The notes: generated by a model not told the origin, from the letters alone. A DNA stretch of 64,000 bases from Pseudomonadota bacterium (GCA_023391335.1 JAEWBG010000077.1:7314-71313), one strand, 5' to 3'. Counted from the first letter of the stretch, positions 15,901-25,208 are shown. Numbers and translations: made by a program.

Positions 15901-17133
15901 TCAAAACCGCAGCGTATTCGCTTCTTGCCCCGCCTTATCGCGCAGTACCCTGAATAAGCCCGGATGGTTCGCACTCAGCGCCTTACGTAGCGCCATCTGA
16001 TCTGAGTCTTGCTTGGCACGCCGTGCTTGCAGCCATCGGTGCACGAGTCGATACGATTCATCGGCCGCACAGTCCTGCGCAAGGTCTTCGCTCAAGAACT
16101 GAACTAGGCCAGGCTCGTTGAGCAGATACCAAGCCGGAAAGTCAACGATGGTCAGCGCATCGCCGAAATCCTCGGTTTCGGCAAAGCGCAGCCACGCATG
16201 TCGCAGGATCGAATTCGCGTCGTGGCGCGACTCGAGTGCGCGTTCGGCGAACTCCGGATGGCGCCAGCACAACTGGAACCACGCAGTGACGGCTTGCTGA
16301 CGATCGGCCAGCGCGGAAGCAGCACGCGCCATCCGCAATGCCAACGCGCTGTGATGCCGCCAATCCTCTTCGTGCAAGACACTTTCGCGCACAGCCATCC
16401 AGTCTTGCGCCTGCTCAAATGCGAAGCTCGCATGCAAGTCTGATGCTTCGGGATCGAATGGATGCTGAACCAGCGCACGGCCCAATCTACGCCACAACGG
16501 AACCAGGGCATCGCGCGCTTGCGAACTCAGCAGTCGTTTGGCAAGCGGCACAAGTTCGAGCATCGAACGCAACTCATGCTCGCAACTGTCGACTGGGAAC
16601 TCGAGTGCGGCAATCGCTGCGCATAGGCGATCGTATGCCGCGAGATCGGCGTGCGTTGGCGCTTGGGCATACAGCAAGTCCAGCAAGCGTTGTGCTTCGC
16701 GAGCGTTGCGACCAGCCAAAGCGCTGGCGATGCCGTTCGTCAGCGCCGTGATGGGGTTGTGAAAGAAGAGATCCTGCTGACGCACATCCTGAGCCGGCAC
16801 ATATCGTGCGGCCATGACTGCATGGAGCTTGGCGTCGCGGCTGAGCTTGAGCAGCGCGGGGCTCGCGTCATTGCCCCAGGAATGAAACTCCTGGGATTCC
16901 TCTATCAAGCCAATCGCCCGTGCATAAGCGCCTGTCTGCGCCATTTCGGCAGTGATCTTCTGCACATCACCCATCAACACCGCATCGAGCGTCTCCAACT
17001 CGCGGCGCCGCCACCGTTCGTAGTCGCCGTAGTCCAACCTCCCGCAGTTGATGAGCAGGTCAATCGTGCTGAAAGCACCTTGTTCGATGAGTTGATCGTC
17101 CACCTGCGCCTGCAAGAAAGAATCGATCTTCAT
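15901..17133 (-). CDS. Hypothetical helical-repeat protein coupled to the SNF2 helicase
   Basis: A 410-residue protein I do not recognise. It is predicted largely alpha-helical and rich in Ala, Leu, Arg and Asp/Glu, without signal peptide or membrane segment. Repeated helix-pair spacing (for example ARAIGLIEESQEFHSWGN, AREAQRLLDLLYAQAPTHAD, RQQAVTAWFQLCWRHPEF) suggests a TPR-like solenoid, although no strict TPR consensus is met. It starts at ATG 17133, overlapping the stop of the helicase gene by 4 nt (ATGA), so both are made from one mRNA; an adaptor or partner of the helicase is the natural guess. No function is assigned. Confidence 0.8.
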   Translation of the reverse strand: MKIDSFLQAQVDDQLIEQGAFSTIDLLINCGRLDYGDYERWRRRELETLDAVLMGDVQKITAEMAQTGAYARAIGLIEESQEFHSWGNDASPALLKLSRDAKLHAVMAARYVPAQDVRQQDLFFHNPITALTNGIASALAGRNAREAQRLLDLLYAQAPTHADLAAYDRLCAAIAALEFPVDSCEHELRSMLELVPLAKRLLSSQARDALVPLWRRLGRALVQHPFDPEASDLHASFAFEQAQDWMAVRESVLHEEDWRHHSALALRMARAASALADRQQAVTAWFQLCWRHPEFAERALESRHDANSILRHAWLRFAETEDFGDALTIVDFPAWYLLNEPGLVQFLSEDLAQDCAADESYRLVHRWLQARRAKQDSDQMALRKALSANHPGLFRVLRDKAGQEANTLRF

Positions 17134-20100
17134 GCTTCGAACAACGCCTCGATATCTGCTGCGCTCATCTGAGCGGTGTTGAACCCTTCGCGCGAATACA
17201 GTTGGTCGGCCAGTGCCTGCTTGCGCGCCTGAAGCTCCAGGATCTTCTCCTCGATCGTGTGTTGTGCGACCAGCTTGTAGACGAACACCGGCTGTACTTG
17301 CCCGATGCGATGTGCTCGGTCGGTCGCCTGCGCTTCAACCGCGGGGTTCCACCAGGGATCGTAGTGGATCACGGTGTCCGCTGCGGTGAGATTCAATCCC
17401 ACGCCGCCTGCCTTCAGACTGATCAGAAACAAGGGCACCGCACCCGACTGAAAGCGGCTCACCACCTCGGTCCGATTTTTTGTAGAGCCGGTCAGCATGC
17501 AGTACTCGATACCCAACTCGCGCACCAACGCCTCGATGTGAGCCAGCATTGAAGTGAATTGGGAGAACAGCAGAATCCTGCGGCCCTCCTCGACCAACTC
17601 GGGCAACACGTTACGCAACCAATCGAGTTTCGCGGAAGGAATGCTCTCGACGTGCTCCTCTGCGTCCGCTTCGACCAGACGCGGATCGCAGCAGGCTTGA
17701 CGCATCTTCAGTAGCGCATCGAGCACCGTGATGTGACTGCGTGCGAGGCCGCGCTGTTCGAGCACCTCGCGGACGCGTCGATGCATCGCCAGGCGCACCC
17801 CATCGTAGAAGTCGCGCTGACGCTCATCGAGCAGAATCGGCTCGATGATCTGTGTTTTAGCCGGCAGATCGCGCGCCACCATGTCTTTCGTCCGCCGCAG
17901 CATGAAAGGCTGCACGCGTCGCTGTAACGCACCTGCTCGCCGGCGGTCGCCGTGCCTTTCGATTGGGACACGAAAATCGCGCTGGAACTCGCTCTCATCG
18001 CCCAGCAGCCCAGGTTGTACGAAATCGAATAGCGACCAGAGCTCCCCGAGATGATTTTCCATCGGCGTGCCTGTCAGACACAGACGGTGTTCGGACCTGA
18101 GCTCGCGGGCCGCTTGCGACACCTTGGCGCGCGGATTCTTGATGACCTGCGCCTCATCGAGAATCACGAAGCTGAATTCGTGCCGCATCAATGTGGCTTG
18201 GTCCAGCAGCAGCTGCGGATAACCTGTGATCACGATGTCCACGTTAGAGATCTGCGCAAACAACGTGGCACGTCGATCCCCGTGCAATAACAACGAGCGC
18301 AACATCGGCGCGAACCGCTGCATCTCCTGCCGCCAATTGCCCAACACACTGACCGGCGCAACGATCAGCGCGGGGTGGCGAAGACGGCCGGCCAGCTTTT
18401 CCACCGCCAAGTGCGCAAGCGTTTGTACCGTCTTTCCCAAACCCATGTCATCAGCCAACACCCCGCCAAGCCCATGGGTCCTGAGCTTTTGCAGCCAGCC
18501 GAGTGCTTCTAGCTGATAACCGCGCAACTGGACCTGAAAGCCTTCAGGTGCCGCCACCGGTGGGGAATGCGCGATGCGCAGCGACTCGATCTTCGCGGCG
18601 AGATCCGGGTCGACCGCACGCAGGGCGATTGCATCGTCGTTCGTCAGCAGTTGCGCCACTCGATGCAACTGACTTCGCCGCAGGGTCACAGCTTGCTGCG
18701 CATTCAGAGCATCGCTTCGATACAACTCGATCAAAGCATCGGCGATGCGTTCGATGCGACTCAGAGCCAGCGGCAAATAGCGGTCATCCGGCATGCGCAC
18801 GAACAGATGATCTCCTGCGCGTACGTAATCATGGTCGCGCCGATCGAGCCTCGCCTGCAGATAGCTGACTAGCACCGGCATCAGATTGATCGTGACGCCG
18901 TCGACTCTGATTTCGAGCCGCAAGTCGAACCAGTCCGCTCGATCGCTGTCGTGCGCAACGATTTGCCACTCATCGGTACTGGTCGCGATGTGATACGGAA
19001 AGCCATCTGCGACTTCAACAGACCAACCCGACGATTGCAGTGCCGGCACGCGCTTCAGCATGAAATCGAGCCACATGCCGCGGTTCGTGCTCGGAGTTGG
19101 GAGCACTGCATCTAGCTCGCCGCGAATGCGTTGCTCCTCGGCAGTGCTGCGCGCCACTCGATAGAGAATATCGTCGCGCATGAAGCGAACGTACGGGTCG
19201 TGTTGCGCGATGCGCGCCGGGTGCACCGTGACGCCGTTGTAGACGTATCCGAACTCGCCAACAGGTCCTTTGGAGAGATACAGCGCGCCATGCAAGGTTG
19301 CGAATCCCTCCTCGCGCACCTCTAACGCTCGGGCGAGCGGCACGTCCCGATTCAATTGCGAGGCGATCAGAGTCGCATTCAGCGCGGCTACCTCTTCCGC
19401 AGGCGTTGGACCACGCGACCAGATTTCCCTGAATTGTGCCGGGGAGGAATGAAGGTTGACCGTGCCGCAGTCACCTGAGGCCGAATCGACATAAAGCAGC
19501 AGAGCGCCTTGAAACAGCAGCTCGATCTCTTGCGCTCCGCTGACGATCAGGCGCTGAGCCCCGTCGTCTTGCAAGAGCCATTCAAATGTGAGGCTGCGCT
19601 CGCCAGCCCACTTAAGCACTGGACCGCTCATCGATCTCCACCGCGCTCGCGCGGTTGCGAGCAGAAACTGCAGGCATTCGAACGCTGCAAGGTGGGGCAA
19701 TAACGCGTGTTGGTGCTGAACATCCAGCGTGTCCAGCAATTTGCGATCCTCGGCAGTCACATATCGCGGATAGCTACCTTCCCGACGCGCACTTGCCGCA
19801 TTGAACGGCACGGGCTCGGCAAACGAAGTGGGTCCTTGAGAAACCCACATCGTGATTGCGACGGCGCCATCTGCATCCATATCGAGCACGTAACAAAGCG
19901 ATTGCGATGCGCCTCTAGCCAGCCACCTTTGAGGCATAGAAGGCAAACCGGGCCTTGATGCGACGGTCGATCGCGTGTTGGCAAACGCTGCGAGCGCGAC
20001 AGCAGCGCTATGGTCGCAGAGGTTCGAAACTCCGCAACTGCATTCGGCCTGCAATGTGTTCGTGCCTGTTGAGCGTCGAATGTAGACGCGATGCTTTGCC

Positions 20101-20318
20101 GTGACGCTCTCTGCCAGCACCGCGCCCGTCGCAACCTGACCGCCCTGCAGGACGCGCACATCGCGAACCTTGCCTGCACGTTCGAGTTCTTGTGCGCGCT
20201 CAAACAATGAGTCGCCGAACAGTTCGCGCAGCCAAGCGGTCGCATCCCCAGACACCGAACTCAACTCATTCACCGCCTTCAGATGCTGAGTCCGAAAAGG
20301 CGTTGCCGATGAGTTCAT
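17130..20318 (-). CDS. SWIM zinc-finger SNF2-family helicase/ATPase (HepA-like)
   Basis: A 1062-residue DNA-dependent ATPase. An N-terminal SWIM finger has C93-x-C95-x5-C101-x-H103 (AECSCGVSNLCDH). A long middle region (about 110-600) of the bacterial SNF2 N-terminal type precedes the motor: Walker A DDMGLGKT at 623-630, DEAQ box at 721-724, motif III LTGTPMENHLGELWSLFDF, motif V SLKAGGVGLNLT and motif VI QATDRAHRIGQ at 997-1007. All motor motifs are intact. ATG at 20318 would overlap truD by 53 nt; a GTG at 20273 is an alternative start. Role unknown: chromatin or transcription-complex remodelling or DNA repair is likely. It is translationally coupled to an unrecognised 410-residue protein. 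Confidence 0.93.
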   Translation of the reverse strand: MNSSATPFRTQHLKAVNELSSVSGDATAWLRELFGDSLFERAQELERAGKVRDVRVLQGGQVATGAVLAESVTAKHRVYIRRSTGTNTLQAECSCGVSNLCDHSAAVALAAFANTRSTVASRPGLPSMPQRWLARGASQSLCYVLDMDADGAVAITMWVSQGPTSFAEPVPFNAASARREGSYPRYVTAEDRKLLDTLDVQHQHALLPHLAAFECLQFLLATARARWRSMSGPVLKWAGERSLTFEWLLQDDGAQRLIVSGAQEIELLFQGALLLYVDSASGDCGTVNLHSSPAQFREIWSRGPTPAEEVAALNATLIASQLNRDVPLARALEVREEGFATLHGALYLSKGPVGEFGYVYNGVTVHPARIAQHDPYVRFMRDDILYRVARSTAEEQRIRGELDAVLPTPSTNRGMWLDFMLKRVPALQSSGWSVEVADGFPYHIATSTDEWQIVAHDSDRADWFDLRLEIRVDGVTINLMPVLVSYLQARLDRRDHDYVRAGDHLFVRMPDDRYLPLALSRIERIADALIELYRSDALNAQQAVTLRRSQLHRVAQLLTNDDAIALRAVDPDLAAKIESLRIAHSPPVAAPEGFQVQLRGYQLEALGWLQKLRTHGLGGVLADDMGLGKTVQTLAHLAVEKLAGRLRHPALIVAPVSVLGNWRQEMQRFAPMLRSLLLHGDRRATLFAQISNVDIVITGYPQLLLDQATLMRHEFSFVILDEAQVIKNPRAKVSQAARELRSEHRLCLTGTPMENHLGELWSLFDFVQPGLLGDESEFQRDFRVPIERHGDRRRAGALQRRVQPFMLRRTKDMVARDLPAKTQIIEPILLDERQRDFYDGVRLAMHRRVREVLEQRGLARSHITVLDALLKMRQACCDPRLVEADAEEHVESIPSAKLDWLRNVLPELVEEGRRILLFSQFTSMLAHIEALVRELGIEYCMLTGSTKNRTEVVSRFQSGAVPLFLISLKAGGVGLNLTAADTVIHYDPWWNPAVEAQATDRAHRIGQVQPVFVYKLVAQHTIEEKILELQARKQALADQLYSREGFNTAQMSAADIEALFEA

Positions 20319-21324
20319 GAAGCACAGCCGTCGCGAAACACCCGCGCCCCAATCGAAACTGGAGCGTCACCTCGCTTTCGGCGATCGACCACGTCAGATC
20401 CGCCACGCGCATGCGCAGCGCGCGCCGCTCCGCCTCCAGTCCCACCGTCTCCAGTCCGCGCGCAAACTCTTCGAAACAGCGAGCAACCTGGCCTTCGATG
20501 TCTGCAATCGCCCCCGCAGATGTGGACGAGCCGGCCCATAACGGGCCGGTCGGATGGATATCGAGTTGTTCGCAGCGGCGCGCCAATACGTCATCGACCT
20601 CCGTAACAGCGAAGTGACTGTTGGAGCCGTCCAGATTCGCAAGCTCGCCCGGCAGCAGCCGATTCCAGGTCCCCGCAACGACACGCTGCGCCAGCACAGC
20701 GTTGAAGATGGCGGAACGCGCAGCCGAGATTGCAAATCCACGCTCGAAGCGATCCGCGGGTTCGACGCCATTCGCAAACCACGCTTCAGCCACGCTGAGG
20801 TTGTGCCCTTCACGGCCGAAGCGCTGCGGCCCGAAGTAGTTCGGCACACCGTGCCGCTGGATGAGTGTCAGTCTGCTTTCAAGCTGCGTCGATTCGCCTT
20901 GGAATTCGCGCAATCTCAAAACGAATTCATTACCGCGCAATGCGCCGCGCTTGAGCTTACGCCGGTGCGCGACACAATCGATGACCTCGAACCCATCTCC
21001 GCCCAAGCCTTTCCATCCATCGCCAATGCTCGATCGACGCGGCACTGAAAACCACTGCTCCGCCACCGCATCGCGGTCTTTCAGCCCAGCAAACCCGACG
21101 TCTTTGGGATGGAGCTTCCCGATACGCGCCAATTGTTTGGCGACCCACATCGTGTTCGCGCCGCGCTTGCGAACGCGCAGCAGCAAGTGGTCGCCCTCGC
21201 CATCGGGTTCATAACCCAGCCATTCGCGGACGATGAAGTCTTCCGGCTGCGCGCGCACGACCGCATTGCCGAGCGGCGCGCCATATGCACGAGGCGGATT
21301 GAGAACGAGCGAGAAATCAGCCAC
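20266..21324 (-). CDS. truD: tRNA pseudouridine(13) synthase TruD
   Basis: A 352-residue enzyme making pseudouridine 13 in tRNA(Glu). The catalytic aspartate lies in FAGLKDRDAVAEQWFSVP (GLKDR motif). Other TruD signatures: PEDFIVREWLGYEPDGEGDH near the start, RVRKRGANTMWVAKQLAR, RGNEFVLRLRE, and VPNYFGPQRFGREGHN. Length matches E. coli (349). The start is GTG at 21324, overlapping ispF by 8 nt in the conserved ispD-ispF-truD order. The 3' end overlaps the annotated start of the helicase gene. Confidence 0.97.
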   Translation of the reverse strand: MADFSLVLNPPRAYGAPLGNAVVRAQPEDFIVREWLGYEPDGEGDHLLLRVRKRGANTMWVAKQLARIGKLHPKDVGFAGLKDRDAVAEQWFSVPRRSSIGDGWKGLGGDGFEVIDCVAHRRKLKRGALRGNEFVLRLREFQGESTQLESRLTLIQRHGVPNYFGPQRFGREGHNLSVAEAWFANGVEPADRFERGFAISAARSAIFNAVLAQRVVAGTWNRLLPGELANLDGSNSHFAVTEVDDVLARRCEQLDIHPTGPLWAGSSTSAGAIADIEGQVARCFEEFARGLETVGLEAERRALRMRVADLTWSIAESEVTLQFRLGRGCFATAVLHELIGNAFSDSASEGGE

Positions 21325-21814
21325 GCGTAGAAGATCCGCGGCTCAACAGCACCACCGCCTGACACGCGATGCCTTCTTCGCGGCCGATGAAGCCCAGCTT
21401 CTCGGTCGTCGTCGCTTTTACGTTCACGCAGTCGACGCTGATTTGCAGATCCGCAGCGATGTTCTCGCGCATCGTTTGCCGATGCTTACCCAAACGTGGC
21501 GCTTCAGCGAGCACGGTGGAGTCGACGTTGACGACGTGATAACCGCGCTCCGCCGCTAGCTGCTGAACGTGCCGCACGAATCGCCTGCTATCGGCATCCT
21601 TCCAACGCGGATCCGAATCCGGAAAGTGCATGCCGATATCGCCAAGACCGAGCGCGCCCAAGATCGCATCGCACAGCGCGTGCAACAGAACATCGCCATC
21701 CGAATGCGCAACCACACCGCGCGGGTGAGGGATCCGCACGCCGCCCAATGTCACGAAGTCCCCGGGCCCAAAAGCGTGCACATCGATGCCTTGTCCAATT
21801 CGTGTCTCAGTCAT
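21317..21814 (-). CDS. ispF: 2-C-methyl-D-erythritol 2,4-cyclodiphosphate synthase IspF
   Basis: A 165-residue MEP-pathway enzyme forming the cyclodiphosphate. The zinc ligands and family signature are in GQGIDVHAFGPG and AHSDGDVLLHALCDAILGAL followed by GLGDIGMHFPD; the C-terminal KATTTEKLGFIGREEGIACQ is intact. Length is typical (159 in E. coli). The ATG overlaps the ispD stop by 4 nt (ATGA), so synthesis is coupled to ispD. Works with ispD here and dxr (48.7-49.9 kb) in the same pathway. Confidence 0.98.
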   Translation of the reverse strand: MTETRIGQGIDVHAFGPGDFVTLGGVRIPHPRGVVAHSDGDVLLHALCDAILGALGLGDIGMHFPDSDPRWKDADSRRFVRHVQQLAAERGYHVVNVDSTVLAEAPRLGKHRQTMRENIAADLQISVDCVNVKATTTEKLGFIGREEGIACQAVVLLSRGSSTRG

Positions 21815-22524
21815 TTTGTTCTCGAGCTCAGGATGCGCAGCGCACGCTCTAAATCAGCAGGCGTGGTGATTTTGATGTTGTCGGCATCGCCCGCGACCAG
21901 CTTCGGCCGATAGCCCTGCAACTCGACGGCTTGCGCTTCATCGGTCACGGCGACTTTCGAGTCGACTGCGTGTCGCAGGGCCGTCCGCAGCAGCTCGTAA
22001 CGAAACATCTGCGGCGTCAATGCGCGCCACAATGCAGTGCGCGGAACTGTTTCGTAGACACGTTGCTCCGCATCCGCGCGCTTCAACGTATCCACGATCG
22101 GTGCGGCCAACAACCCGCCGACCTCATCGTGCTCCAGCGCACCCAACAACCCGTCTAAATCATGCCGCGAGAAACACGGGCGAGCCGCATCATGCACCAA
22201 CACCCAATCCTCAGACTGCGCGCGCGACTCCAACTCCTCTAGTCCCGACAACACCGAATCCGCTCTCTCCGCCCCACCGGGCGCAACTCGAACGAGCGAA
22301 CTCACCGCATACTCCGTCTCACCCCAGAACACATCCCCCGGCGACAGCGCAACTACTACCCCCCGACATCGAGGATGCGATACGAACGGCGCCAACGCCC
22401 AATCGATGACGTGACGACCCGCAAGCTCTAGATATTGCTTGGGCTTCTCAGACACGCCCATACGCCGCGAGCTACCAGCCGCGGGCATGACGAGCCAAAA
22501 AGCAGTTGGGGAGGATTGCGGCAT
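21811..22524 (-). CDS. ispD: 2-C-methyl-D-erythritol 4-phosphate cytidylyltransferase IspD
   Basis: A 237-residue enzyme joining CTP and MEP. The nucleotide-binding loop is VMPAAGSSRRMG with KPKQYLEL following; SDWVLVHDAARPCFS-like residues appear as EDWVLVHDAARPCFSRHDLD, and AVTDEAQAVELQG and ITTPADLERA close the fold. ATG at 22524 (MPQSSPTAFWLVMPAAGSS) is chosen; a longer frame to 22617 runs through palindromic intergenic DNA. In E. coli ftsB lies immediately upstream; here 231 nt with palindromes separate them. Confidence 0.97.
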   Translation of the reverse strand: MPQSSPTAFWLVMPAAGSSRRMGVSEKPKQYLELAGRHVIDWALAPFVSHPRCRGVVVALSPGDVFWGETEYAVSSLVRVAPGGAERADSVLSGLEELESRAQSEDWVLVHDAARPCFSRHDLDGLLGALEHDEVGGLLAAPIVDTLKRADAEQRVYETVPRTALWRALTPQMFRYELLRTALRHAVDSKVAVTDEAQAVELQGYRPKLVAGDADNIKITTPADLERALRILSSRTK

Positions 22525-22638
22525 TCGACTAGACGCCAGCGCTAAGCGCTTGCATTGCAGAAATCGTTTATTGCGCCTGGGTACAGCAGTTCTTGTGTTC
22601 CAACTTGCCGCCGGCACAACGTTGCGGGCTTCCGTCGG

Positions 22639-22722
22639 AAGTCGTTTTCAAAACCGTCAAAAACATGGATGTTTTTGCCGGAGACTACAAGGACGTACTC
22701 GCGTCGTTTTTGAAAACGACTT
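22639..22722. repeat. Nested palindromes between ftsB and ispD
   Basis: AAGTCGTTTTCAAAA (22639-22653) pairs perfectly with 22708-22722. Inside lie CAAAAAC-ATGGAT-GTTTTTG (22658-22677) and, within the right arm, the 18-nt palindrome GTCGTTTTTGAAAACGAC (22703-22720). The inner loop ATGGAT and the following CCGGAG...ACAAGGACGTACT recall two-hairpin REP-like repeats of gammaproteobacteria with CAGGGATG / CAGGGACG loops. The remaining 22525-22755 gap holds no gene. Confidence 0.6.
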
Positions 22723-22755
22723 GCGGCGGGGGCCCGCTCAACGCGTCACCCAGAC

Positions 22756-23076
22756 TCACTTCCGATTCTTTCCGTCTGTCACGTCTGGAAGAGCCCCGTC
22801 CTTCCCATCCGTCACGACCTGATAAAACGTCTCGCCCTTCCCAACCATCCCCAGGTCGGTCCTGGCGCGCTCCTCAACCGCAACCGTGCCCTTCTTCAGA
22901 TCCTGCACTTCAGCAGTCAGCGTCCGATTGCGCTCCTTGAGCTTCTCGTTTTCGGAGCGCTGCGCGCTGATCTCAGCGCGCAGCCGATAAACCTCCCGCA
23001 TGCCGCCCTCGCCGAGCCACAACCGATATTGCAGCCCGACGAGTAACAGCACCAAGCCTGCGGCGAGGTACTTCAT
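22756..23076 (-). CDS. ftsB: Cell division protein FtsB
   Basis: A 106-residue bitopic divisome protein that joins FtsL and FtsQ. It has a single N-terminal membrane helix (YLAAGLVLLLVGLQYRLWLG, residues 3-22) then a periplasmic coiled coil (about 30-65, LRAEISAQRSENEKLKERNR) and the family tail EERARTDLGMVGKGETFYQV. Length is typical (103 in E. coli). ATG at 23076 follows the eno stop by 3 nt, so it is co-transcribed with eno. Confidence 0.96.
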   Translation of the reverse strand: MKYLAAGLVLLLVGLQYRLWLGEGGMREVYRLRAEISAQRSENEKLKERNRTLTAEVQDLKKGTVAVEERARTDLGMVGKGETFYQVVTDGKDGALPDVTDGKNRK

Positions 23077-23079
23077 TGC

Positions 23080-24378
23080 TTAGCAAGACGTACCAGGCAG
23101 CGGAACCGGGAATGCCTCTGCACCTGCGAAGCGAGCTTCGGAACCCAACTCCGCCTCGATGCGCAGCAGCTGGTTGTACTTCGCGATGCGATCCGAACGC
23201 GACATCGAGCCAGTCTTGATCTGCGTTGCCCGAGTCGCCACAGCGATGTCTGCGATCGTCGAATCTTCGGTTTCACCGGAGCGGTGCGACACGATCGACG
23301 AGTAGCCTGCATCGGCTGCCATGTTGATCGCAGCGAGCGTTTCGGTGAGCGTGCCGATCTGATTCGGCTTGATCAGGATCGAGTTCGCGATCTTGTTCTC
23401 GATGCCGCGCTTCAGGATCTTCGTGTTGGTTACGAACAAATCATCGCCGACCAACTGCACGCGCTTGCCGAGGCGTTGAGTCAACAGTGCCCAGCCCTCC
23501 CAGTCGCTCTCGTCCAGACCGTCTTCGATCGACACGATCGGATAACGATTCGCGAGACCTTCAAGGTAATCGACGAACTGAGCAGAGGTGAACTTGCGAT
23601 TCTCGGACTCGAGATCGTACGTGCCGCCCGAGTAGAACTCGGACGCCGCAACGTCGAGGCCCAAGAAGATTTGCTTGCCGATCTTGTAACCCGCGCGCTC
23701 GACGGCTTCCATGATCGTTTCGAGAGCTGCTTCGTTCGAGGGCAGGTTCGGCGCGAAACCACCTTCATCGCCGACCGACGTCGCGAGACCGCGATCATGC
23801 AACACTTTCTTCAGGGTGTGGAAAATCTCCGCGCCGTAACGCAGTGCCTCGGAGAGCGAAGGTGCACCGACCGGCAGAATCATGAACTCTTGAATGTCGA
23901 CGCTGTTATCGGCGTGCGCACCGCCGTTGATGATGTTCATCATCGGCAGCGGCAACGTCTTCGGACCCGCGCCGCCCAGCCGACGGAACAGCGACTGCTT
24001 GGTTTCCTTCGCCATTGCATGCGCAGTCGCGAGCGAAATCGCGAGCAGCGCATTGGCGCCGAGGCGTGATTTGGTTTCAGTTCCATCGAGATCGATCATG
24101 ATCTTGTCGATCTCAGCTTGATTGGCGCCGTCGCGACCGATCAACGCCTTCTTCAACTCGCCGTTGACGTTCGCAACCGCTTTCAACACACCTTTACCGA
24201 GATAGCGGCTCTTATCGCCATCGCGCAATTCGACAGCTTCACGCGTTCCAGTCGAAGCACCGGATGGGACGGCAGCGCGACCCATTGCGCCCGACTCGAG
24301 CACGACATCGGCCTCCACTGTGGGATTGCCGCGTGAGTCGATGATTTCGCGGCCGCGGATGTCGACAATCTTGCTCAT
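23080..24378 (-). CDS. eno: Enolase
   Basis: A 432-residue glycolytic enzyme converting 2-phosphoglycerate to phosphoenolpyruvate, also a degradosome component in E. coli. Typical motifs: GREIIDSRGNPTVEADV, VPSGASTGTREAVELRD, SVGDEGGFAPNL with a catalytic Glu, ILIKPNQIGTLTETL with the catalytic Lys, and SHRSGETEDSTIADIAVAT near the end. Length equals E. coli enolase. The ATG overlaps the kdsA stop (ATGA). Cluster pyrG-kdsA-eno-ftsB. Confidence 0.99.
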   Translation of the reverse strand: MSKIVDIRGREIIDSRGNPTVEADVVLESGAMGRAAVPSGASTGTREAVELRDGDKSRYLGKGVLKAVANVNGELKKALIGRDGANQAEIDKIMIDLDGTETKSRLGANALLAISLATAHAMAKETKQSLFRRLGGAGPKTLPLPMMNIINGGAHADNSVDIQEFMILPVGAPSLSEALRYGAEIFHTLKKVLHDRGLATSVGDEGGFAPNLPSNEAALETIMEAVERAGYKIGKQIFLGLDVAASEFYSGGTYDLESENRKFTSAQFVDYLEGLANRYPIVSIEDGLDESDWEGWALLTQRLGKRVQLVGDDLFVTNTKILKRGIENKIANSILIKPNQIGTLTETLAAINMAADAGYSSIVSHRSGETEDSTIADIAVATRATQIKTGSMSRSDRIAKYNQLLRIEAELGSEARFAGAEAFPVPLPGTSC

Positions 24379-25208
24379 AACAAACTTTCCTCGTAGGGGT
24401 TGGCTTTAACAATTCGATCGAGTTCGGTGAGTGTCTTCAGCAGCGGCTCCATGCGAGCCAGCGGCCATGCATTAGGGCCGTCGGACAACGCCTGGTCCGG
24501 ATCCGGATGCGTTTCCATGAATAGCCCGGCGATCCCCGCGCCGACTGCCGCACGCGCGAGCACGGGCACGAATTCGCGCTGGCCGCCGGAAGCACTGCCC
24601 TTTCCGCCCGGAAGCTGGACTGAATGCGTCGCGTCGAACACAACGGGGCATCCCGTCGAGCGCATCACGGAGAGCGAACGCATGTCCGAGACGAGATTGT
24701 TGTAACCGAAACTGAAACCGCGCTCGCACACCAAGATTTGTTCGTTGCCGGTGGACTTGGCCTTGTCCACCACGTTCTGCATTTCCCAGGGCGATAGGAA
24801 CTGGCCCTTCTTGATGTTCACCGGTTTGCCGTGGGAGCAGACGTTCACGATGAAGTTGGTTTGGCGGCACAGGAATGCGGGTGTCTGCATCACATCAACG
24901 ACAGCCGCGACTTCCGCGATTGGCGTGTCTTCGTGCACATCCGTCAGCACCGGAAGGCCGAGTTGCTGCTTCACCTTCTCGAGGATCTTCAGGCCGCCTT
25001 CCAGTCCCGGCCCGCGAAAGCTGGACTTAGAAGAGCGGTTCGCCTTGTCGAAGGACGATTTGAAAATGAACGGTACGCGCAGCTTACTGGTGATTTCCTT
25101 TAGCTTGCCCGCCGTATCCATCACGAGCTGCTCGCTCTCGATGACGCAGGGACCTGCGATCAAGAACAACGGCTGGTCCGCTCCGACAGTGAAATTGGCT
25201 AGTTGCAT
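24375..25208 (-). CDS. kdsA: 3-deoxy-D-manno-octulosonate 8-phosphate synthase KdsA
   Basis: A 277-residue aldolase-type enzyme condensing PEP and arabinose 5-phosphate to give KDO-8-P for lipopolysaccharide inner core. Family motifs: FLIAGPCVIESEQLVMDTAG, FKSSFDKANRSSKSSFRGPG, LPVLTDVHE, GQFLSPWEMQNVVDKA, VCERGFSFGYNNLVSDMR and PVVFDATHSVQLPGG. Length close to E. coli (284). The ATG is the first in-frame codon after pyrG's 69-nt gap. It overlaps eno. KdsA, LpxA, LpxB and LpxD in this window serve the same LPS pathway. Confidence 0.98.
   Translation of the reverse strand: MQLANFTVGADQPLFLIAGPCVIESEQLVMDTAGKLKEITSKLRVPFIFKSSFDKANRSSKSSFRGPGLEGGLKILEKVKQQLGLPVLTDVHEDTPIAEVAAVVDVMQTPAFLCRQTNFIVNVCSHGKPVNIKKGQFLSPWEMQNVVDKAKSTGNEQILVCERGFSFGYNNLVSDMRSLSVMRSTGCPVVFDATHSVQLPGGKGSASGGQREFVPVLARAAVGAGIAGLFMETHPDPDQALSDGPNAWPLARMEPLLKTLTELDRIVKANPYEESLL

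Noticed and set aside
15901..20318. Calling the SNF2 pair a phage-defence system
   Set aside because: Neighbours are core genes, there is no nuclease, methylase or toxin beside it, and the pair lacks mobile-element signs; kept only as an uncharacterised remodelling pair.
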